A stretch of DNA of 64,000 nucleotides, taken from Hirundichthys speculiger. Taxonomy: Eukaryota; Chordata; Actinopteri; Beloniformes; Exocoetidae. Made by a program: the position numbers and the translations under genes. Below are positions 21,505-34,686 of this stretch, one piece after another (positions within the stretch are counted from its first letter, which is position 1; the number at the start of each line of letters is the position of its first letter). Below the pieces are notes generated by a model that saw nothing but the letters and a program-made list of their open reading frames with translations, did no database searches and was not told the DNA's origin. Location: contig JAGFBZ010000328.1 in the NCBI GenBank assembly GCA_018398805.1, positions 832,001 through 896,000 on the forward strand, given 5' to 3'.

Positions 21505-22725
21505 ATTATATTCCCAAAAGTATTTGCTCATCCATCCAAATGATCAGAATCAGGTGTTTCAATCACTTCCATGTCCACAAGTGTATAAAATCAAGCACCC
21601 AGACATGCAGACTGTTTCTAGAAACATCTGTGAAAGAATGGGTCTCTCAGGAGCTCAGATAATTCCAGGTGGAACTGTGACAGGATGACACCTGAGCAAC
21701 AAATCCAGTGGTGAAGTTTCCTCTCTCCTAAATATTCCACAGTCAACTGTCAGCTGTATTATCAGGAAATGGAAGTGTTTGGGAACGACAGCAACTCAGC
21801 CATGAAGTGGTAGGACAGGTAAACTGAGGGGGCGGGGTCAGAGGATGCTGAAGGACATAGTGAGAAGAGGTCACCAACTTTCTGCAGAGTCAATCACTAC
21901 AGACCTCCAAACTTCATGTGTCCTTCAGATCAGCTCAACAACAGAGCAGAGAGCTTCATGAATGGGTTTCCATGGTGACGCAGCTGCATCCAAGCCAGAC
22001 ATCACCAAGAACAATGGAAAGAGTCAGATACAGTGGAGTAAAGCAGCCACCACTGGACTCTAGAGCAGTGGAGGAGGAGGAACGTTCTCTGGAGGGAAGA
22101 ACCACACTTCTCCATCTGGTGATCTGATGGAAGAGTCTGGGTTTGGTGGTTTCCAGGAGAACGGTACTGGTCTGACTGCATTGATCCAAGTGTAAAGTTT
22201 GGTGGAAGGGGGGTTATGGTGTGGGGTTGTTTTTCAGGAGCTGGGCTTGGCCCCTTAGTTCCAGTTAAAGGAACTCTGAAGACATTTTGGACAATTCCAT
22301 GATCCCAACTTTGTGGGACCAGTTTGGAGCTGGTCCCTTCCTCTTCAACATGACTGGGAACCAGTGCACAAAGCAAGGATCCATAAAGACATGGATGGAA
22401 GAGTCTGGTGTGGATGAACTTGACTGGACTGGACAGAGTCCTGACCTCAACCTGATAGAAGACCTTTGGGATGAATTAGAGCAGAGACTGAGAACCAGAA
22501 CCTTCTGGTCCAACATCAGTGTTTGACCTAATGTTCTTCTGGAAGAATGGACAAAAATCCCCATAAACACACTCCTAAACCTGGTGGTTTAGGAGTCTTC
22601 CCAGAAGAGTTGAAGTTGTTCTAGCTGCAAAGATGGAGCCACGTCATATTGATCAGGAATGGGAGGAGCTAAAGCTCATATGTGAGTCAAGGCAGGTGAG
22701 TCAATACTTTTGGCATCATAGTGTA
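21505..22725 (+). mobile_element. Tc1-like transposon, nearly full length, transposase broken
   Basis: About 1.2 kb. The left end has CCCAAAAGTATTTGCTCA and the right end TGAGTCAATACTTTTGG, inverted copies of each other. The transposase is readable only by changing frames. It has the KFGG-type block [20 protein letters not shown] (22214-22272) and the third catalytic block DWTGQSPDLNLIEDLWDELE (22424-22480), followed by a stop after RTFWSNISV. Both internal stops and frameshifts are present. The ends are well preserved, so it could in principle still be moved by a related transposase. Confidence 0.9.
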
Positions 22726-25700
22726 TGTTGACTTAGAAGGATAGCAACCACACTGATTAGAAAAATAAACAACGTTAATCAGATCATATTGACTTTTGTT
22801 ACATATTTCCTTGTCTAGAGTGAGGGCGACCTTCACTGCATGGCTCTCTAAAGTTCTTCCTCATTAGCCTCAATTTTGAAGGGTGGTGATATTTTGCATG
22901 CAGTCTCAACAAAAGTATGTTGAAAACACTCTGTTGATAGATGAAAATCTGTAAAAACTAAAATGGATCTTGGAATAAACAACAAAAAGTCGTTAATGAC
23001 CACCTGTCACATTTTCTGCGTAACTACATGCTGTTTAGATGTAATTTGATGGAAGACCTCCCCATCCCACCAACCAGGAGCACGATTTTCCAATGAGGTA
23101 ATAACCATTATCCTTGTCATCAAATAAATGCTTGAAAGTCTGAATATTTCAGTCCAGCGCTGAGAAAAGGAAAAGAAGGTGCAAGAATAAAAATCACACA
23201 GGAGCTCCACTAAGGTTTCAGACTGGACTTTTTCTCCGGTTGCTCAGTAGAGTAGCTCAGGCCTTTCTTGTCGTGGTCTGGTGACGACCTAATGGACGGT
23301 CTGGATTGAGGCCAATCCCGATCTTTCACCAGGGGAGGTGGAGGTGGAAGCGATTCCTCCTCCTTTTTTTGTCCCTCTCTGTCACATCCAACAGGTATTG
23401 GCATCCAGAGCTGCAGAGAACCTGCGCTGACGTGTTCAAATGAACATTAAGAGATCCATGATCCTTGTAGACAGCGGGAACTGCAAGAGCAGTGATACGA
23501 GTTAACTCCCACACCCTCTCTGTCCTTCTGAGCGATGATGGTGTGTGACTAACATCAGCAGCGTTAACAACAATGCTTTGTCATTCGAGAGCAGTTCACG
23601 GCGGTGAACGTCATCTTGACTATCTTCTGGTTATTTTGACGATCATTTCAAACTAATGGAGCTTGCAGATATTTCTGATTTAACACAACTGTGATTGCAG
23701 TGCCAGCAAGCAACCGACAACATCTGGGGAAACATCTGGCTCACAACACTGATGATCCAGGATATGATCCGGGAAGTGCTGTTGTGTGCAATCCCTCTAA
23801 GGGCCACCAGGGGCTGGCTCCAAAAGTGAGTCGATCTCCATTGGCCCAAAAGCTGAAAGTGCTACTTTGCAGCAAAATTAAACAAATTTACAGTTTTCGG
23901 TTTCCAAAAATACTTTCTCACATCCATGGCAGCTGACTGGTGAATTTTTATGTACCGCATTTGGTAAAATTATTTAGTAATCTCTTAATTAAGGTATGAA
24001 CTGTGGAAACATCTATAATAAAAAACATTTTGTTGTATTTTTTCATAAACCACTGGAATTTGCTATTGCCTTGCTTTCATGACCATTACTGTGAACAATA
24101 ATGCCGTCTACAATTTTGCTTTTTTTTTTTTTTACTTTTTTTACACCTTTTGGAGATAAGTTCATCGTCTATTCGTGCAGGGCCGTCTCTACCTTTTTGT
24201 GGGGCTTAAATCAGATTACGTTTAGGGGTCCTTATTTTGTAAAACTCCACCACGACGGCAGAGTTTAAATCCGCTCTGATGATCTGTGCCAATGCACTAA
24301 CCTTGAACTTTAAGTATAAAACAGATTTATGAATCTAAAATTCATGTTGGCAAAGAAAACGAACATGACTTTTAATGTTCATTCACTGTTTTGCGAGTTC
24401 AGCTAGCATGACTGCATATTTGAGCCGCAAAAATAAACCAAAAAAATGTGTCTATATTGTCACAAACTGTGAGTAAAAACTCATTTGTTCAAGTCATACT
24501 CAGGACTTCATAAACTACAGAAATTTCAAGGAAAAACTCAGAAACTGCATTTTTTTTATTAACTTTAAAATTTGCAAAGACTTTTCGGATCACAACACAG
24601 ACAGTGAAAATCTGAAGGATAACTTAAGTTGATCCTAGTGAAGTACTTCACAGATAAAGACAGGTCATTATGGTTTTTCTCTCCAAATATGTTGAGGTTG
24701 ACCTCTGGCAATTTGTTCATAAATTGCACAAACTAAAATTATAGATCCTTAACAAAATGCAACAGCAGAGAGCTCAAAATTTAACCAAGCTTATTTAAAG
24801 CTGAGCGCAACAGCGAGACACAATCATGCAGCCTACAGGCTGGATGGATTGCGCCCAAAGTAACGCGTCATTACATCTCTTTTATAGGTGACTTTAGGAA
24901 GTCTGCCAGATGAAAGAGTAAGAATAAAAATAAACAATGATTATTCAATACACATTGTGGTATGTGAATTAGGAAGTCTGACAGAGCAAAAGGCAGGAAC
25001 TGATTCCAATATACATTTCAGTAGGTGTAAGGAAGTCTCCCCCCAACGTATGGTTGCTCTTCTCTCTGGGAAAAATTTCTCACAGTGCACGATAAAAGGT
25101 GTTGACCCCTTTCATCTGTGAGTTTCTTTGCTGTACCTAACACCACATCTGAAGCATCTTGTATTCAAATTTTCCACGAGACCTTATATCTTGGGTGCCT
25201 CCAGTGGCTGCTGGGGGTCTGTGCATCTTCAGAGACCTCACAGAAACAAATGTTAACTCATGGAAACGCAGTTATGTCCAGAAATTATAACCGCTGCTGC
25301 AATACTGTATTAACAAACTTGCAAAAAAAACATTGTCGTCAATATCAGTTTTCTATGTCTCCAGTATCAGGAATTTAAAATGTGGAAGAAAATTGACAAA
25401 GATTTTTTAAATTACTTTGCCGTCCTCAGGTTTGATTTTCATAACTTCAGTGACTCTGTGGCTTCTCACCCGATGCCATCAGAATGAGGTCACACTTTCT
25501 TCTTCCAGCACTAAACTCAATGAAAAACAGTCTGCAAATGAGAAGAGACTCCCATCAGACTCAGTCTGGAGTTTAACTGCGGGGAAAAATTGGAATTATT
25601 AGCAACCTGAAATGCTTTCACTCTGCGTGAACACGGAGATTAATCATGCGCACCTGTATCTTTTTATGCTTCACCATCAGCATATTGACATACCTGACTA

Positions 25701-26000
25701 AATACTGCATAAACGTCTGGTCAGGAAAGTAAAGGAGATGTTTCTGAAATTAAAGACATTCATTATTTAGGCTACTAAGGTTTTTTTTTTTTTTTTTTCA
25801 TAAATGGTAGGTTAGGAGGACATATGACATAACAGAGCAGACGATCTGGTTTAATGTAAGTATAGGCTTCTTTCTTGGAGTTGGCAGAATCTAATGTTGC
25901 ATACTCTTGAACCCCAAGGACTTCCAAGACCTTCTTTTTTTTTTTTTATAAGCTTCTCTATGGAGTTTGTAAGAGCTTTTAATTAACATTCTATTTTGAT
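22726..26000. other. Intergenic, nothing firm
   Basis: No supported gene. Short frames (86 aa or less) lack domains. 23690-23870 includes CCACCAGGGGCTGGCTCCAA and AAGTGAGTCGATCTCCAT, which recalls a dispersed fish repeat, but I find no second copy here. T-runs at 24119-24132, 25783-25799 and 25935-25948 may be retroposed tails. Confidence 0.5.
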
Positions 26001-27132
26001 TAGGGCTGGGCAAGTTAATGCGTAATTATATCATTAATCTATTAACGCCGACATTTATTTTAATGCACGTTAAAGCATGTCGCTCACATGCTTTTATTTT
26101 GAAAAGTCTGTTAATGGCTGCGGTGGAACCGAAAGAGAGTTGGCGGAAAAACATGCGGAAAAGCTAAAACAGACATGGAGAACGGTAAAAATCTGTGAAC
26201 TTTCATGTTTCAGGTAGCAATTCAGGTAGCAATATTAACAATTCTGTCTGAAAACAAAAATTCTGGACTGCAACAGAACTTTTGCGTCATTCCTCCATGT
26301 TCCATCAGATCTGCTCCATGTGTTCACTGTCCTGCTGTTCTCTAGCTGGTTACTGCAGTGCGGCTCCATCTAGTGGCACAGATGTGTAATGACAACAGAA
26401 AGTCCAGTCCTCGATTATAAAAGAAATTCAGTCCTGTGGCCCATTTTTTAATTTCGTATTTTTAATCCAAGTCTAAAATTGAAATATTAAAAAAAAAAAA
26501 CCTTTTTTTTTGTTTTGTTTTGTGTTAAATTTAAAAACGAAAAACGTAATATAATGTCACTTTTTAATTTGTTTAAAATTTTTGATTGACAACTGACAGT
26601 GGAAAGAATGATTGATACACGGATTGATAAAGTTACTGAACTTTAACATGGACATTTTCATTTTAAAGTTCTCCCAGACGGAGGATTCAACAGAAACAAG
26701 GTTATTTATAACAACTGACAAGTTAAACTCCCCGTTAAAAGTTTCTGCTGTTACCTCAGAAATTACCTGTTTTAATGTTCTGATTGTGCTGAGACACAAT
26801 CATTTTTTTGGATTTTGTTTGTAGACTTTTTTTATTTTTCATAAAAACAGGATGACTTTAATACCCTGGCAGTGGCAATAAGCTTTATTTTATTTTATAT
26901 TTTTAAGATAAAATTTAAATTAAATATGTGTTACTGACAAGTGCTGATGTTAAAAGTGTTTGAACAACAAATGTTATGACACTTTAGTTCATGTGGCAGC
27001 AGAACATTTGAATAAAAATGTATTTTATAAAACTTTTGAATTCAATATTTGATTTTGCATATACAATCCGATTAATCAGGGAAATAATGCGATTAATCGC
27101 AATTAACAATTTTAAATCATTGCCCAGCCCTA
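26001..27132 (+). mobile_element. hAT-C element, full length
   Basis: Begins TAGGGCTGGGCAAGTTAATG and ends ATCATTGCCCAGCCCTA. Flanked by ATTTTGAT (25993-26000) and ATTGTGAT (27133-27140), 7 of 8 identical. 1132 bp, AT-rich, with ATTAATCGC motifs near the ends. A 70-aa plus-strand frame (26612-26824) is conserved in the partial copy at 49256, but so is the opposite strand, and no domain is visible. Non-autonomous. Confidence 0.85.
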
Positions 27133-28123
27133 ATTGTGATATTTTGGAAAATGCAGTTGGGCGCATGCTTGATGTGAACTCCTATATGGTTGTCTTACGG
27201 TAAGCAGCTGGTGTAAAGGGGTTACCGTCTTCTGCATGAACATAACTGGAATCAAAAGGAAATCCTCAGTCAAAGCAAAATAAAAGAGCGCATTGTGCAT
27301 GTTGGATTGGTTTCAACCCCTTCGCACCGCAGTGAACAATACTGTTCGCTCTCATTGTTCAGTCTCCTTTTACTGCTGCTGTGCCCGTATGAGTCAAGTC
27401 CATAAAACCAAAATGTTAAATTTACCCGTAAACCACTTATCGATAATTGAATCAGAGTGACGATTTGACTTTGAAATGTAAGGAGGCGTCGTAATTTACT
27501 GGACGGTCTGGCGTCGGGGGCGTTGTCTAGTTGTGAACCAAGGAGCGAGTCATACAAGTCGATTCAACGGCGAGTTGTCAAGGAGCCTTTTGAATAAATT
27601 CTCCTATTGTCGTAGGCTCTGAACAGCATGCTCCTGCAGAATTAAACGAATGCACGGCGTCGCTCAGACTGCTCTGTTTAATGCTTAGCAGCTTGCCATG
27701 GAAATATGCCTGAGTTTCTAATGAACCCCTAATGGTTCCACACCTGCAGGCTAAGAATTATAGCGCTGATGCACACGCATGCTTTAATTAATACTGGCCA
27801 CTTCGCACCATTTTACATGCGAGGTGTTTTTCCGCACACGGAAATAAAGCTGTCACCCCTGCTGCCGACTGCTCCCTAAGCTGTGAGCTTTGCTCTGCAG
27901 GAGCGTGTTAATCTCAGGGTGTGATGCTTTCTCTTTGAGGATCCTAACCTTCGTTAACCCCCGGAGTCATACGGTGGCAGCAGCGACTGACGAGGACACA
28001 GAGACGTTCAAGCAGCTCTCTGAAAACATGTGCATGAAGACAATAACTGACAGAGGGACTGAAACAATATGAATCTATGAACAGTTTATTAGTGAATTAG
28101 CTTATTCTATGAACCTTAGTAGC
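27133..28123. other. Intergenic, nothing recognised
   Basis: Only frames of 95 aa or less without domains. No element ends seen. Confidence 0.5.
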
Positions 28124-28481
28124 TAGGGGTGAGTATTGGCAAAGACCTCGCAATACGATATGTATCGCGATACGTGGGTCTCATTACGATATTATCAAGA
28201 TATCATAATATATTGCGATATTCTACCCAGTAAATATCAAAATTAAAAGTAGAGATAAAAAATCAAGTTGCTGTATATGTTCAGATGATATTGATCATTC
28301 AGAGGACAAACTAAATCAAAACTATTTGCTTCAAAACAACCTATTTATTGTTTATTATTAGTGTTTTTGCACATTTAAGTAAGTAAATGAATTTTCCTGA
28401 AAAAAAATAGATATTAGGAGCTGAAAATCGATATTATATCGGGCGGCCAAATATCGCGAAATTGTTTTTTTCACACCCCTA
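28124..28481 (+). mobile_element. hAT-A element, third copy
   Basis: TAGGGGTGAGTATTGGCAAA at the left and TTTTTTTCACACCCCTA at the right, the best-preserved right terminus of the three copies. Flanking 8-mers TTAGTAGC and TACATAGC agree at 5 of 8 positions. Non-coding. Confidence 0.8.
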
Positions 28482-29117
28482 TACATAGCACAGATTTATA
28501 CTACTGTCTTTCTGTGTGAAAACTGTATAATATAGATTGATTGATGGAAGTTAATGGTTATCAAACCCAACTATTCCAAGAAAGATCAAAATTGCTTTGA
28601 TTTTCATAGTGATGTGGAACAAATTGTGCAACGTCAATGATTCCACAAAGTCAAACTGCACACGAGGCTCGTTTATCTGGAAATCATCCCAGAAGTCTCA
28701 GCAGCGATGCACATTAACTGAAGTACTATGGCGGCGTTAAAGGGAAGAGGGTTGAAAGGTCACGCAATGAATGATAATAATTAAAAAAAAAAGTATTACA
28801 CAGAAATAAAGCTGCAAAGTAGCCTTTTAAATCCAAAAACATACAGTATATTAAAACGTGTGTCAGTTCGTCATTGTGTGATCCCTGTAAAGTTAAAAAA
28901 AGAAAAAACAAAACTCTCTTTAATCTGTAATGCCTGTTTCTACTCAGGAAGGAGTGAACCAAAAGAAGATCATCCTCAGACGTATGGAGCCGTTTTCATC
29001 CTTGTCTGGGTTACAGAAACCACCTGGAGTCATCTGATCATTTCTGGTCTCAGCATTATGCAAATAAGCCCTAAAATGAACAACAATAAATACATTTTCT
29101 CGTCATTTATTAAACAA
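28482..29117. other. Intergenic, nothing recognised
   Basis: A 119-aa plus-strand frame (28860-29219) runs into the next repeat and has no domain. It is not taken as a gene. Confidence 0.5.
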
Positions 29118-29521
29118 CCAGAAAAGCACTGGGAGAGCGCAGACCTCCGGCAAGTGCAACAATTCCCCCATATAGCGATTTACAGATTACGTTCTGGATC
29201 AGAACGGATGAACTTTTGAAATTTGATAGATGTTTCCATTGTCAATCCCTGAGTCAAATTTTTATGAGTTTTGGGCAATAATTAACGGAAATATTGAGAA
29301 ACAAAATTTTTGGCCCCATTGACCGCAATGTTATTGAAAATTTGAAAGTGGTCGAGAATCCAGGATTTCTTCCTGATCACACCCAAAATGAAGTCAGTTC
29401 TTCCTTTTCACATTTCTGACAACTCCTGAAAATTTCATCAAAATCCATCCATAACTTTTTGAGTTATCTTGTACACAGACAGATAAACGCCAGCAAAAAC
29501 ATTACCTCCTTGACGGAGGTA
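29118..29521 (-). mobile_element. Helitron2/HINE-like element, copy 4 (full length)
   Basis: Minus-strand copy. Read on that strand it begins TACCTCCGTCAAGGAGGTAA, a perfect short hairpin, and ends AGTGCTTTTCTGG followed by TTG. The internal CTTGCCGGAGGT and GCGCTCTCCCAGTGC blocks are present. No coding capacity. Confidence 0.75.
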
Positions 29522-30959
29522 ATAAATGAAGCCAAATAGGGGGAAAAAAATAAAGACTAAGACTAAGTAGCCCCTTACTAATGACCTCCACAGTGTTTTA
29601 AGAGGGTGTGTATCAGCCAGTCTGTGCAACACTTCATGAATCAGAGAGCAGGCCTGCACATAAATGACTGTTTTTACTAAAAACTTACTCTGGATTCACA
29701 AACACCCAGAAAGACGCGGTACGTTTATGAGCACCAAACTGGTCTCATGTTTTTAAATGCGCCTGATGCAGCTAATCTTAACCAAAGAAAACTGTTTTTT
29801 TTTTCCTTTCTCAGTAGACTTCGGCCATGACAGGGACCAGTGAGGCGCAGGCCTGGGATGAGGTGAGTGAGATAGTTAATGCTGTATTTCCTGTCCAATG
29901 AAGCAGTTAAGAGGTGAAGCTCAAAGCTAAAATGGTTTGATATGAAGTTGGATGAAAAAAGAAAAAAGCATTTCTGTCTGTGGACAGAGCTTTCTGCTGC
30001 AGAGAACAGCATTGTCTCTGCAACTAGAGAGGCCTCCTGGTCAGGAATCATACCTGATGGAGGCAGCTTCACGCCTCCGCTGGAGACAACGGCACTGTTG
30101 AGTTTTGCTTTCAGTGTACTTCTTAAAAAGAGACTAAAGAAACCTATACAAACATCAGTGTCCTTGTTTGTAGTTTATTTGAAGTTTCCTGGCTGACAAA
30201 CCTTCGACTCCTTTTGTAGCTTCAATCAATAAATCTGCAGACAATGGGAGCTTTCAAAAGCCGGTTCACATCATAATGAACTGGTTTCAGCTGGCACCTG
30301 CTTCTTCACATGCTTTAAAAGTATCTGCGTATTGTAAAAACAACAGCCCATATTCATCCTCCAGGGTTTGAATGAAGGCAACTGGACTTCTTGACTGGAC
30401 GGTGAAATGTCTTCAGGAACAAAGAGAAAGTCTAGTTTGTTAGGAATCGAGTTGTTTCGAGTTGCCAGGTGTTTCTATGGGAAGATTTGGCGAGGAGTGA
30501 GGTTGAATCCAGGGCTTTTGAAGAGACTGGTGGTGATGATTGAGTGGGAACAGGTGTGCAGTGCCACACCTGGGCTGCTCATCAGAGGGGAAGGGAAAAC
30601 AGAGGTGGATCTGAGTGTCTACATGGAGGAGTGATGATGGAGCAGTGGGCCGCGCTCAAGGACGCCAGAAGTGGAAGGCGGGCGGTTGGCGACCAGGCTT
30701 GGAACCGTAACACATTTGCCTTGATTCAAACCATTTAAGAGTCACCATGACCTGGATGACTGAGAGTCTACACCAGCATGAGGAATATTCACATTTACTC
30801 CCTATAAAAAAATAAAAGCTCAACGTGTGGCCAGAGGAAAGTTCGTAACAATGTCACGACTCACGTTTCATGATTGAGGCCCGTTGTGTGGACACTGGGG
30901 ACAGTTCCTCTGGTCTGGTAGATTGGGCGGGAGAGATTCTGGCTGACAGTTGAGCATTG
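29522..30959. other. Intergenic with one exon-like segment
   Basis: 29815-29862 looks like a small exon. TTTTTTTTCCTTTCTCAG precedes it, an ATG lies at 29827 with CGGCC before it, 12 codons follow (MTGTSEAQAWDE), and GTGAGTGAG comes next. No partner exon is identified, so it is not annotated as a gene. Frames at 29725-30196 and 30407-30738 have no domain. Confidence 0.4.
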
Positions 30960-31142
30960 GCTCGGTCAGCGCTGGACCCTCACCAGGGTCCACATGGGCT
31001 TCGTGGACTTGGAGAAGCCATTCAACCACGTCCTTTTGGCGTATCTTGCGGGGCATGCTTCAGGTTCCAGGTTGGACTCCGTTAGGGCTGTCCCTTTTTC
31101 ACCGATTCTCTTCATAACTTTTATGGGCTGAATTTCACCTTG
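30960..31142 (+). pseudogene. LINE reverse-transcriptase fragment (5' side of LTR insertion)
   Basis: The frame reads MGFVDLEKPFNHV, the decayed first catalytic block (usually DLEKAFDRV), and later VPFSPILFITFMG, the decayed SPxLF block. It is part of a non-LTR retrotransposon reverse transcriptase. It stops at 31147, where a long LTR element begins, and resumes at 34687. Clade not certain. Confidence 0.75.
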
Positions 31143-31147
31143 GTTTC

Positions 31148-31706
31148 TGTTGTGGAAAAAATTAGATCCGATCTCAATGAGAAAATCAGAATAGAATTTA
31201 TTACAGAGAAAAAAAGACAGACATACAAATACTTGTGGCCACAAGGAGAGCCACCAGCCACCACTCGCAGAGTGCCGGCTAATGACTCTGCAGATACAAA
31301 GATGAAGCTGATTTTTATACCAGACAGCAAGGTGTTACAGGTTTGCATACAGAGTGTAGACACAGCAGGTGGTGGTGCAGGCAGACAGTCGCCTTAGCCA
31401 TTTGTCTCAAGACAGCTGATTGAATTTAGCAATGTTATACAGAGGCATTTGTTTAGACAGACTGATTGAGTTTAGCAACTTTAAAAAGTCCCTTGATCAA
31501 GGAGTTATTTAGTTGATGCTAATTGAATTTAGGAAGTCACAGCTGACCCCTGCCGTGTCTTCCTAGACCAATGAGCCACAGCCGACCCCCGTAATTTGCC
31601 TTTGTCAGACATTTGGTCTCGTGTGACACAGACAAATCACTTTTAAACATATTGTTAGATGACAAAATTACAAGATGAAATAAACCAAATAAAAATTTCC
31701 ACCACA
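31148..31706 (-). repeat. LTR (3' LTR of the element)
   Basis: 559 bp. On the plus strand it starts TGTTGTGG and ends CCACCACA, short inverted ends with TG and CA termini. By eye it differs from the other LTR only by one missing A in GACAGCTGATTG (31412 region). Confidence 0.93.
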
Positions 31707-31707
31707 A

Positions 31708-31719
31708 TTTCCCTCTTTT
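31708..31719 (-). other. Polypurine tract
   Basis: Minus strand AAAAGAGGGAAA, one base before the 3' LTR. It is the expected primer site for plus-strand DNA synthesis and fixes the element's orientation. Confidence 0.85.
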
Positions 31720-33403
31720 GATTATAAATGAAACATTGATATGTTTCATATTAATCACACCATAACATCCATTAACTGTAACATTAGGTCACCAAATTCA
31801 CTGAGATTCAATGATCACCATCATAAACATGATTGAAAACAGAAACAATGTTCGACTTATGAATATGGACAATAATATTCAGTGTTGGAAAACGGACGAT
31901 CACACAAAGGAGTCGTTGTCAGAGTCATTCTGATGAATCGTCATAATATCCAGGCGATGAGGGAGGATTAGAAATAGAGTCCATGGGATTTGTTGAGGGA
32001 ACATGGGGTATACAGATCCAAAAAAAACTGGATGGGAATCATCTTAGACAGTTCTTGACTTAAGGGAATAATGCTGCATAAAAAAAAAACAACAATGATG
32101 ACTGAGGTCATAATCCGCAGCAGGAGAGACCTTTTAGCTGTTACCAGCTAGCAATGAAAGCCAGCCAGAGGAGGACACATGGTCCGCAAGCAGAGTCCTT
32201 TTAGGGCAAACACAGAGTCCTTGATGAATTCGTCCAGCTTGTAGTTCACAGTTTACAGGCAGAGCATGAGTTTTCCCATCAAGGGGAAAAAAGTGTTTGA
32301 CCAGAGTTTCCTGTCAGGTGGGACATCCGAGCCCCAGATTGAGTCACGTGGGTCAGTTGGAGAGCGGTGATGGCGGGGTGTGTGTCATGAGCTGCTGACA
32401 ACCACATAAAGGTGCTGCAGTGTGAGATCTTTTGTTATGCAGCAATCTTGAGTAAACTCCTGACCACCAGGAAACGGGCCAAATGACGACAACAATCCAA
32501 ATTAGGATCATTTTTGAGCCAAAATAATCCACAGCCTGTCAGTGCAGCAGGCTGCCATCGTCTGTGTCTCCTGGGAGTCTCCAAAGCAGTCATCGGTGCA
32601 CACAGGTTCAGCCAAAGTCACTCACCAAGCAGAGGGAAGCAACTGTGTTGAGCAGCGTGTAGCTCGGAGTGCGGCCAGAGGCCGATCAGCACTCATTCCT
32701 TCAGCTGAGATGTCCCCTCTGTTGGTGAGGACATGACTTCTGCCTGGTGATAGGTGGAGTAGAGCGTCTACTCTGATGCTGGGTGATTGACTCGTGAGCA
32801 GGGGTGTCTGCTGGTCTCAGGAAGAACGTGGGAGCTGTTTGAAGAGCCTTTTTCAGTTAATTTCTCTGCCTTGGGGGGGGGGGGGGTGTAGACCTTCTCC
32901 ATGGACAAGAGAAGATAAAGAGGCTTCAAGCACAGAGAAGTTTAGTACAAAATCACAACAACGGGAATAACAACAGGGTCACAGTTTGTTTGTTTTTTAG
33001 ACTAACATATTTACTCTGGGCTTAGAGATCTGAGGGGGGACGTCCCATAAGGGGGGGGGGAATGGCTGCTGCCTGTTCCTCAGACAGGAAGCTGTGAAAA
33101 GTGACAGCAGCCATGGAAAACCGGTTTTCACTGATTTGCATACAGTACATGGTTGTTGTCTGTACACCTTAAGGAGGGGAAAAAAAAACACAAACTTTGA
33201 AATCAGGACTGGCTTTCAGTTCTGACAGTTTAAAAAAAAAAAAAAAATCTAGGTCGCATCACTGTAAAATTGCTTTGGCCAAAAGCAAATGAGTAAAAAA
33301 AGAAAAAGGGGGGGGGGGGTATCAACTGTCTGTTCTGGGGTTTAGTGAGACAGACAAAGCACAGGACATACATACAACACTTAAGGTACCAAAAAAAAAT
33401 AAT

Positions 33404-33419
33404 ACATATATATACACAT

Positions 33420-33449
<30 letters not shown>
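33404..33449. repeat. TA-rich microsatellite in the LTR element
   Basis: (TA)n interrupted by CACA in the element interior. It explains the isoleucine/tyrosine-rich frames on the minus strand. Confidence 0.9.
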
Positions 33450-33450
<1 letters not shown>

Positions 33451-34105
33451 TGCGCATGCGCAGGGGTTAGAGATGCGGAATAGCATCAGAATCAACAATA
33501 AAGATACATTCACTCCTTAAAAAAAAAACAAAGCGCTATGTTTCACATTCTTCCAAATCTTTTACACAAATCTTTCAGTCAATTTCTCATTGACAAACCC
33601 ATATTTCTGAGTCCAGACATTCAACACTCTCACGACCATTTCTTTCTCTCACCTATTCCACATTGGAACTCTGAGGAACAAAAAAGAGGTTTGGATTTAC
33701 CAGAACTCATTTCTTTATGAGTCAGTATGCATACTCTTGCTAAGATTGCAAACGTCTTTGCAAAATCTGTTTGCCTGCCCCAAACAGTTAAAGCCTAAGC
33801 CCTCTGAGTTACTTTACAGAAGGAGTGTGTTTCAGAACAGATCTCAGAAACTAACCTAGTCGCAGTCACTCCTGCAGACTAAACTTCCCCAAATGCTATG
33901 GAGAATGCTGAACCACCTCAGATCTGAACCTCTTCGAGACCAAATGTGTTTTTGAAAATGAATTTCTCACCAGATCAGATTGTAGGACTTAAGTTCGTTG
34001 GATCCCAGCGTTGGCAGTCAGAACGCAGTGAGTCAGCTCCCATCTCAACAGCACTTTTGAGGTTCTCGGTCTCTGGTCACTCCGTCCAGACGGCCAAGCG
34101 AGGGA

Positions 34106-34123
34106 CCCTACTTTGCAGCGCCA
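34106..34123 (-). other. Primer-binding site
   Basis: Minus strand TGGCGCTGCAAAGTAGGG, three bases after the 5' LTR. It begins with TGG, the complement of a tRNA CCA end, as expected for priming. The matching tRNA was not determined. Confidence 0.8.
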
Positions 34124-34126
34124 AAT

Positions 34127-34686
34127 TGTTGTGGAAAAAATTAGATCCGATCTCAATGAGAAAATCAGAATAGAATTTATTACAGAGAAAAAAAGACAGA
34201 CATACAAATACTTGTGGCCACAAGGAGAGCCACCAGCCACCACTCGCAGAGTGCCGGCTAATGACTCTGCAGATACAAAGATGAAGCTGATTTTTATACC
34301 AGACAGCAAGGTGTTACAGGTTTGCATACAGAGTGTAGACACAGCAGGTGGTGGTGCAGGCAGACAGTCGCCTTAGCCATTTGTCTCAAGACAGACTGAT
34401 TGAATTTAGCAATGTTATACAGAGGCATTTGTTTAGACAGACTGATTGAGTTTAGCAACTTTAAAAAGTCCCTTGATCAAGGAGTTATTTAGTTGATGCT
34501 AATTGAATTTAGGAAGTCACAGCTGACCCCTGCCGTGTCTTCCTAGACCAATGAGCCACAGCCGACCCCCGTAATTTGCCTTTGTCAGACATTTGGTCTC
34601 GTGTGACACAGACAAATCACTTTTAAACATATTGTTAGATGACAAAATTACAAGATGAAATAAACCAAATAAAAATTTCCACCACA
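34127..34686 (-). repeat. LTR (5' LTR of the element)
   Basis: 560 bp, TGTTGTGG to CCACCACA on the plus strand. It is nearly identical to 31148-31706, with GACAGACTGATTG as the only difference I see. Confidence 0.93.

Larger units (their letters stand above)
31148..34686 (-). mobile_element. Young non-autonomous LTR retrotransposon
   Basis: A complete 3.5-kb LTR element on the minus strand, with two LTRs of 559 and 560 bp, a primer-binding site and a polypurine tract. It is flanked by the 5-bp target duplication GTTTC (31143-31147 and 34687-34691). The 2.4-kb interior has no frame resembling gag, protease, reverse transcriptase, integrase or envelope; its longest frames are about 75 aa or less and partly low complexity. 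It must therefore have moved with another element's proteins. It inserted into a LINE between its SPxLF and FADD motifs. A GGTGAGAAAT site about 150 bases inside the minus-strand 5' end could be a splice donor. Confidence 0.93.

Noticed and set aside
26557..26824. 68-70 aa frame conserved with 49256-49465
   Set aside because: Both are copies of one hAT-C element. Both strands are equally conserved and no protein domain is seen.
31148..31706. Assembly duplication of the LTR-sized repeat
   Set aside because: TG/CA ends, 5-bp target duplication, primer-binding site and polypurine tract all fit a genuine LTR pair.
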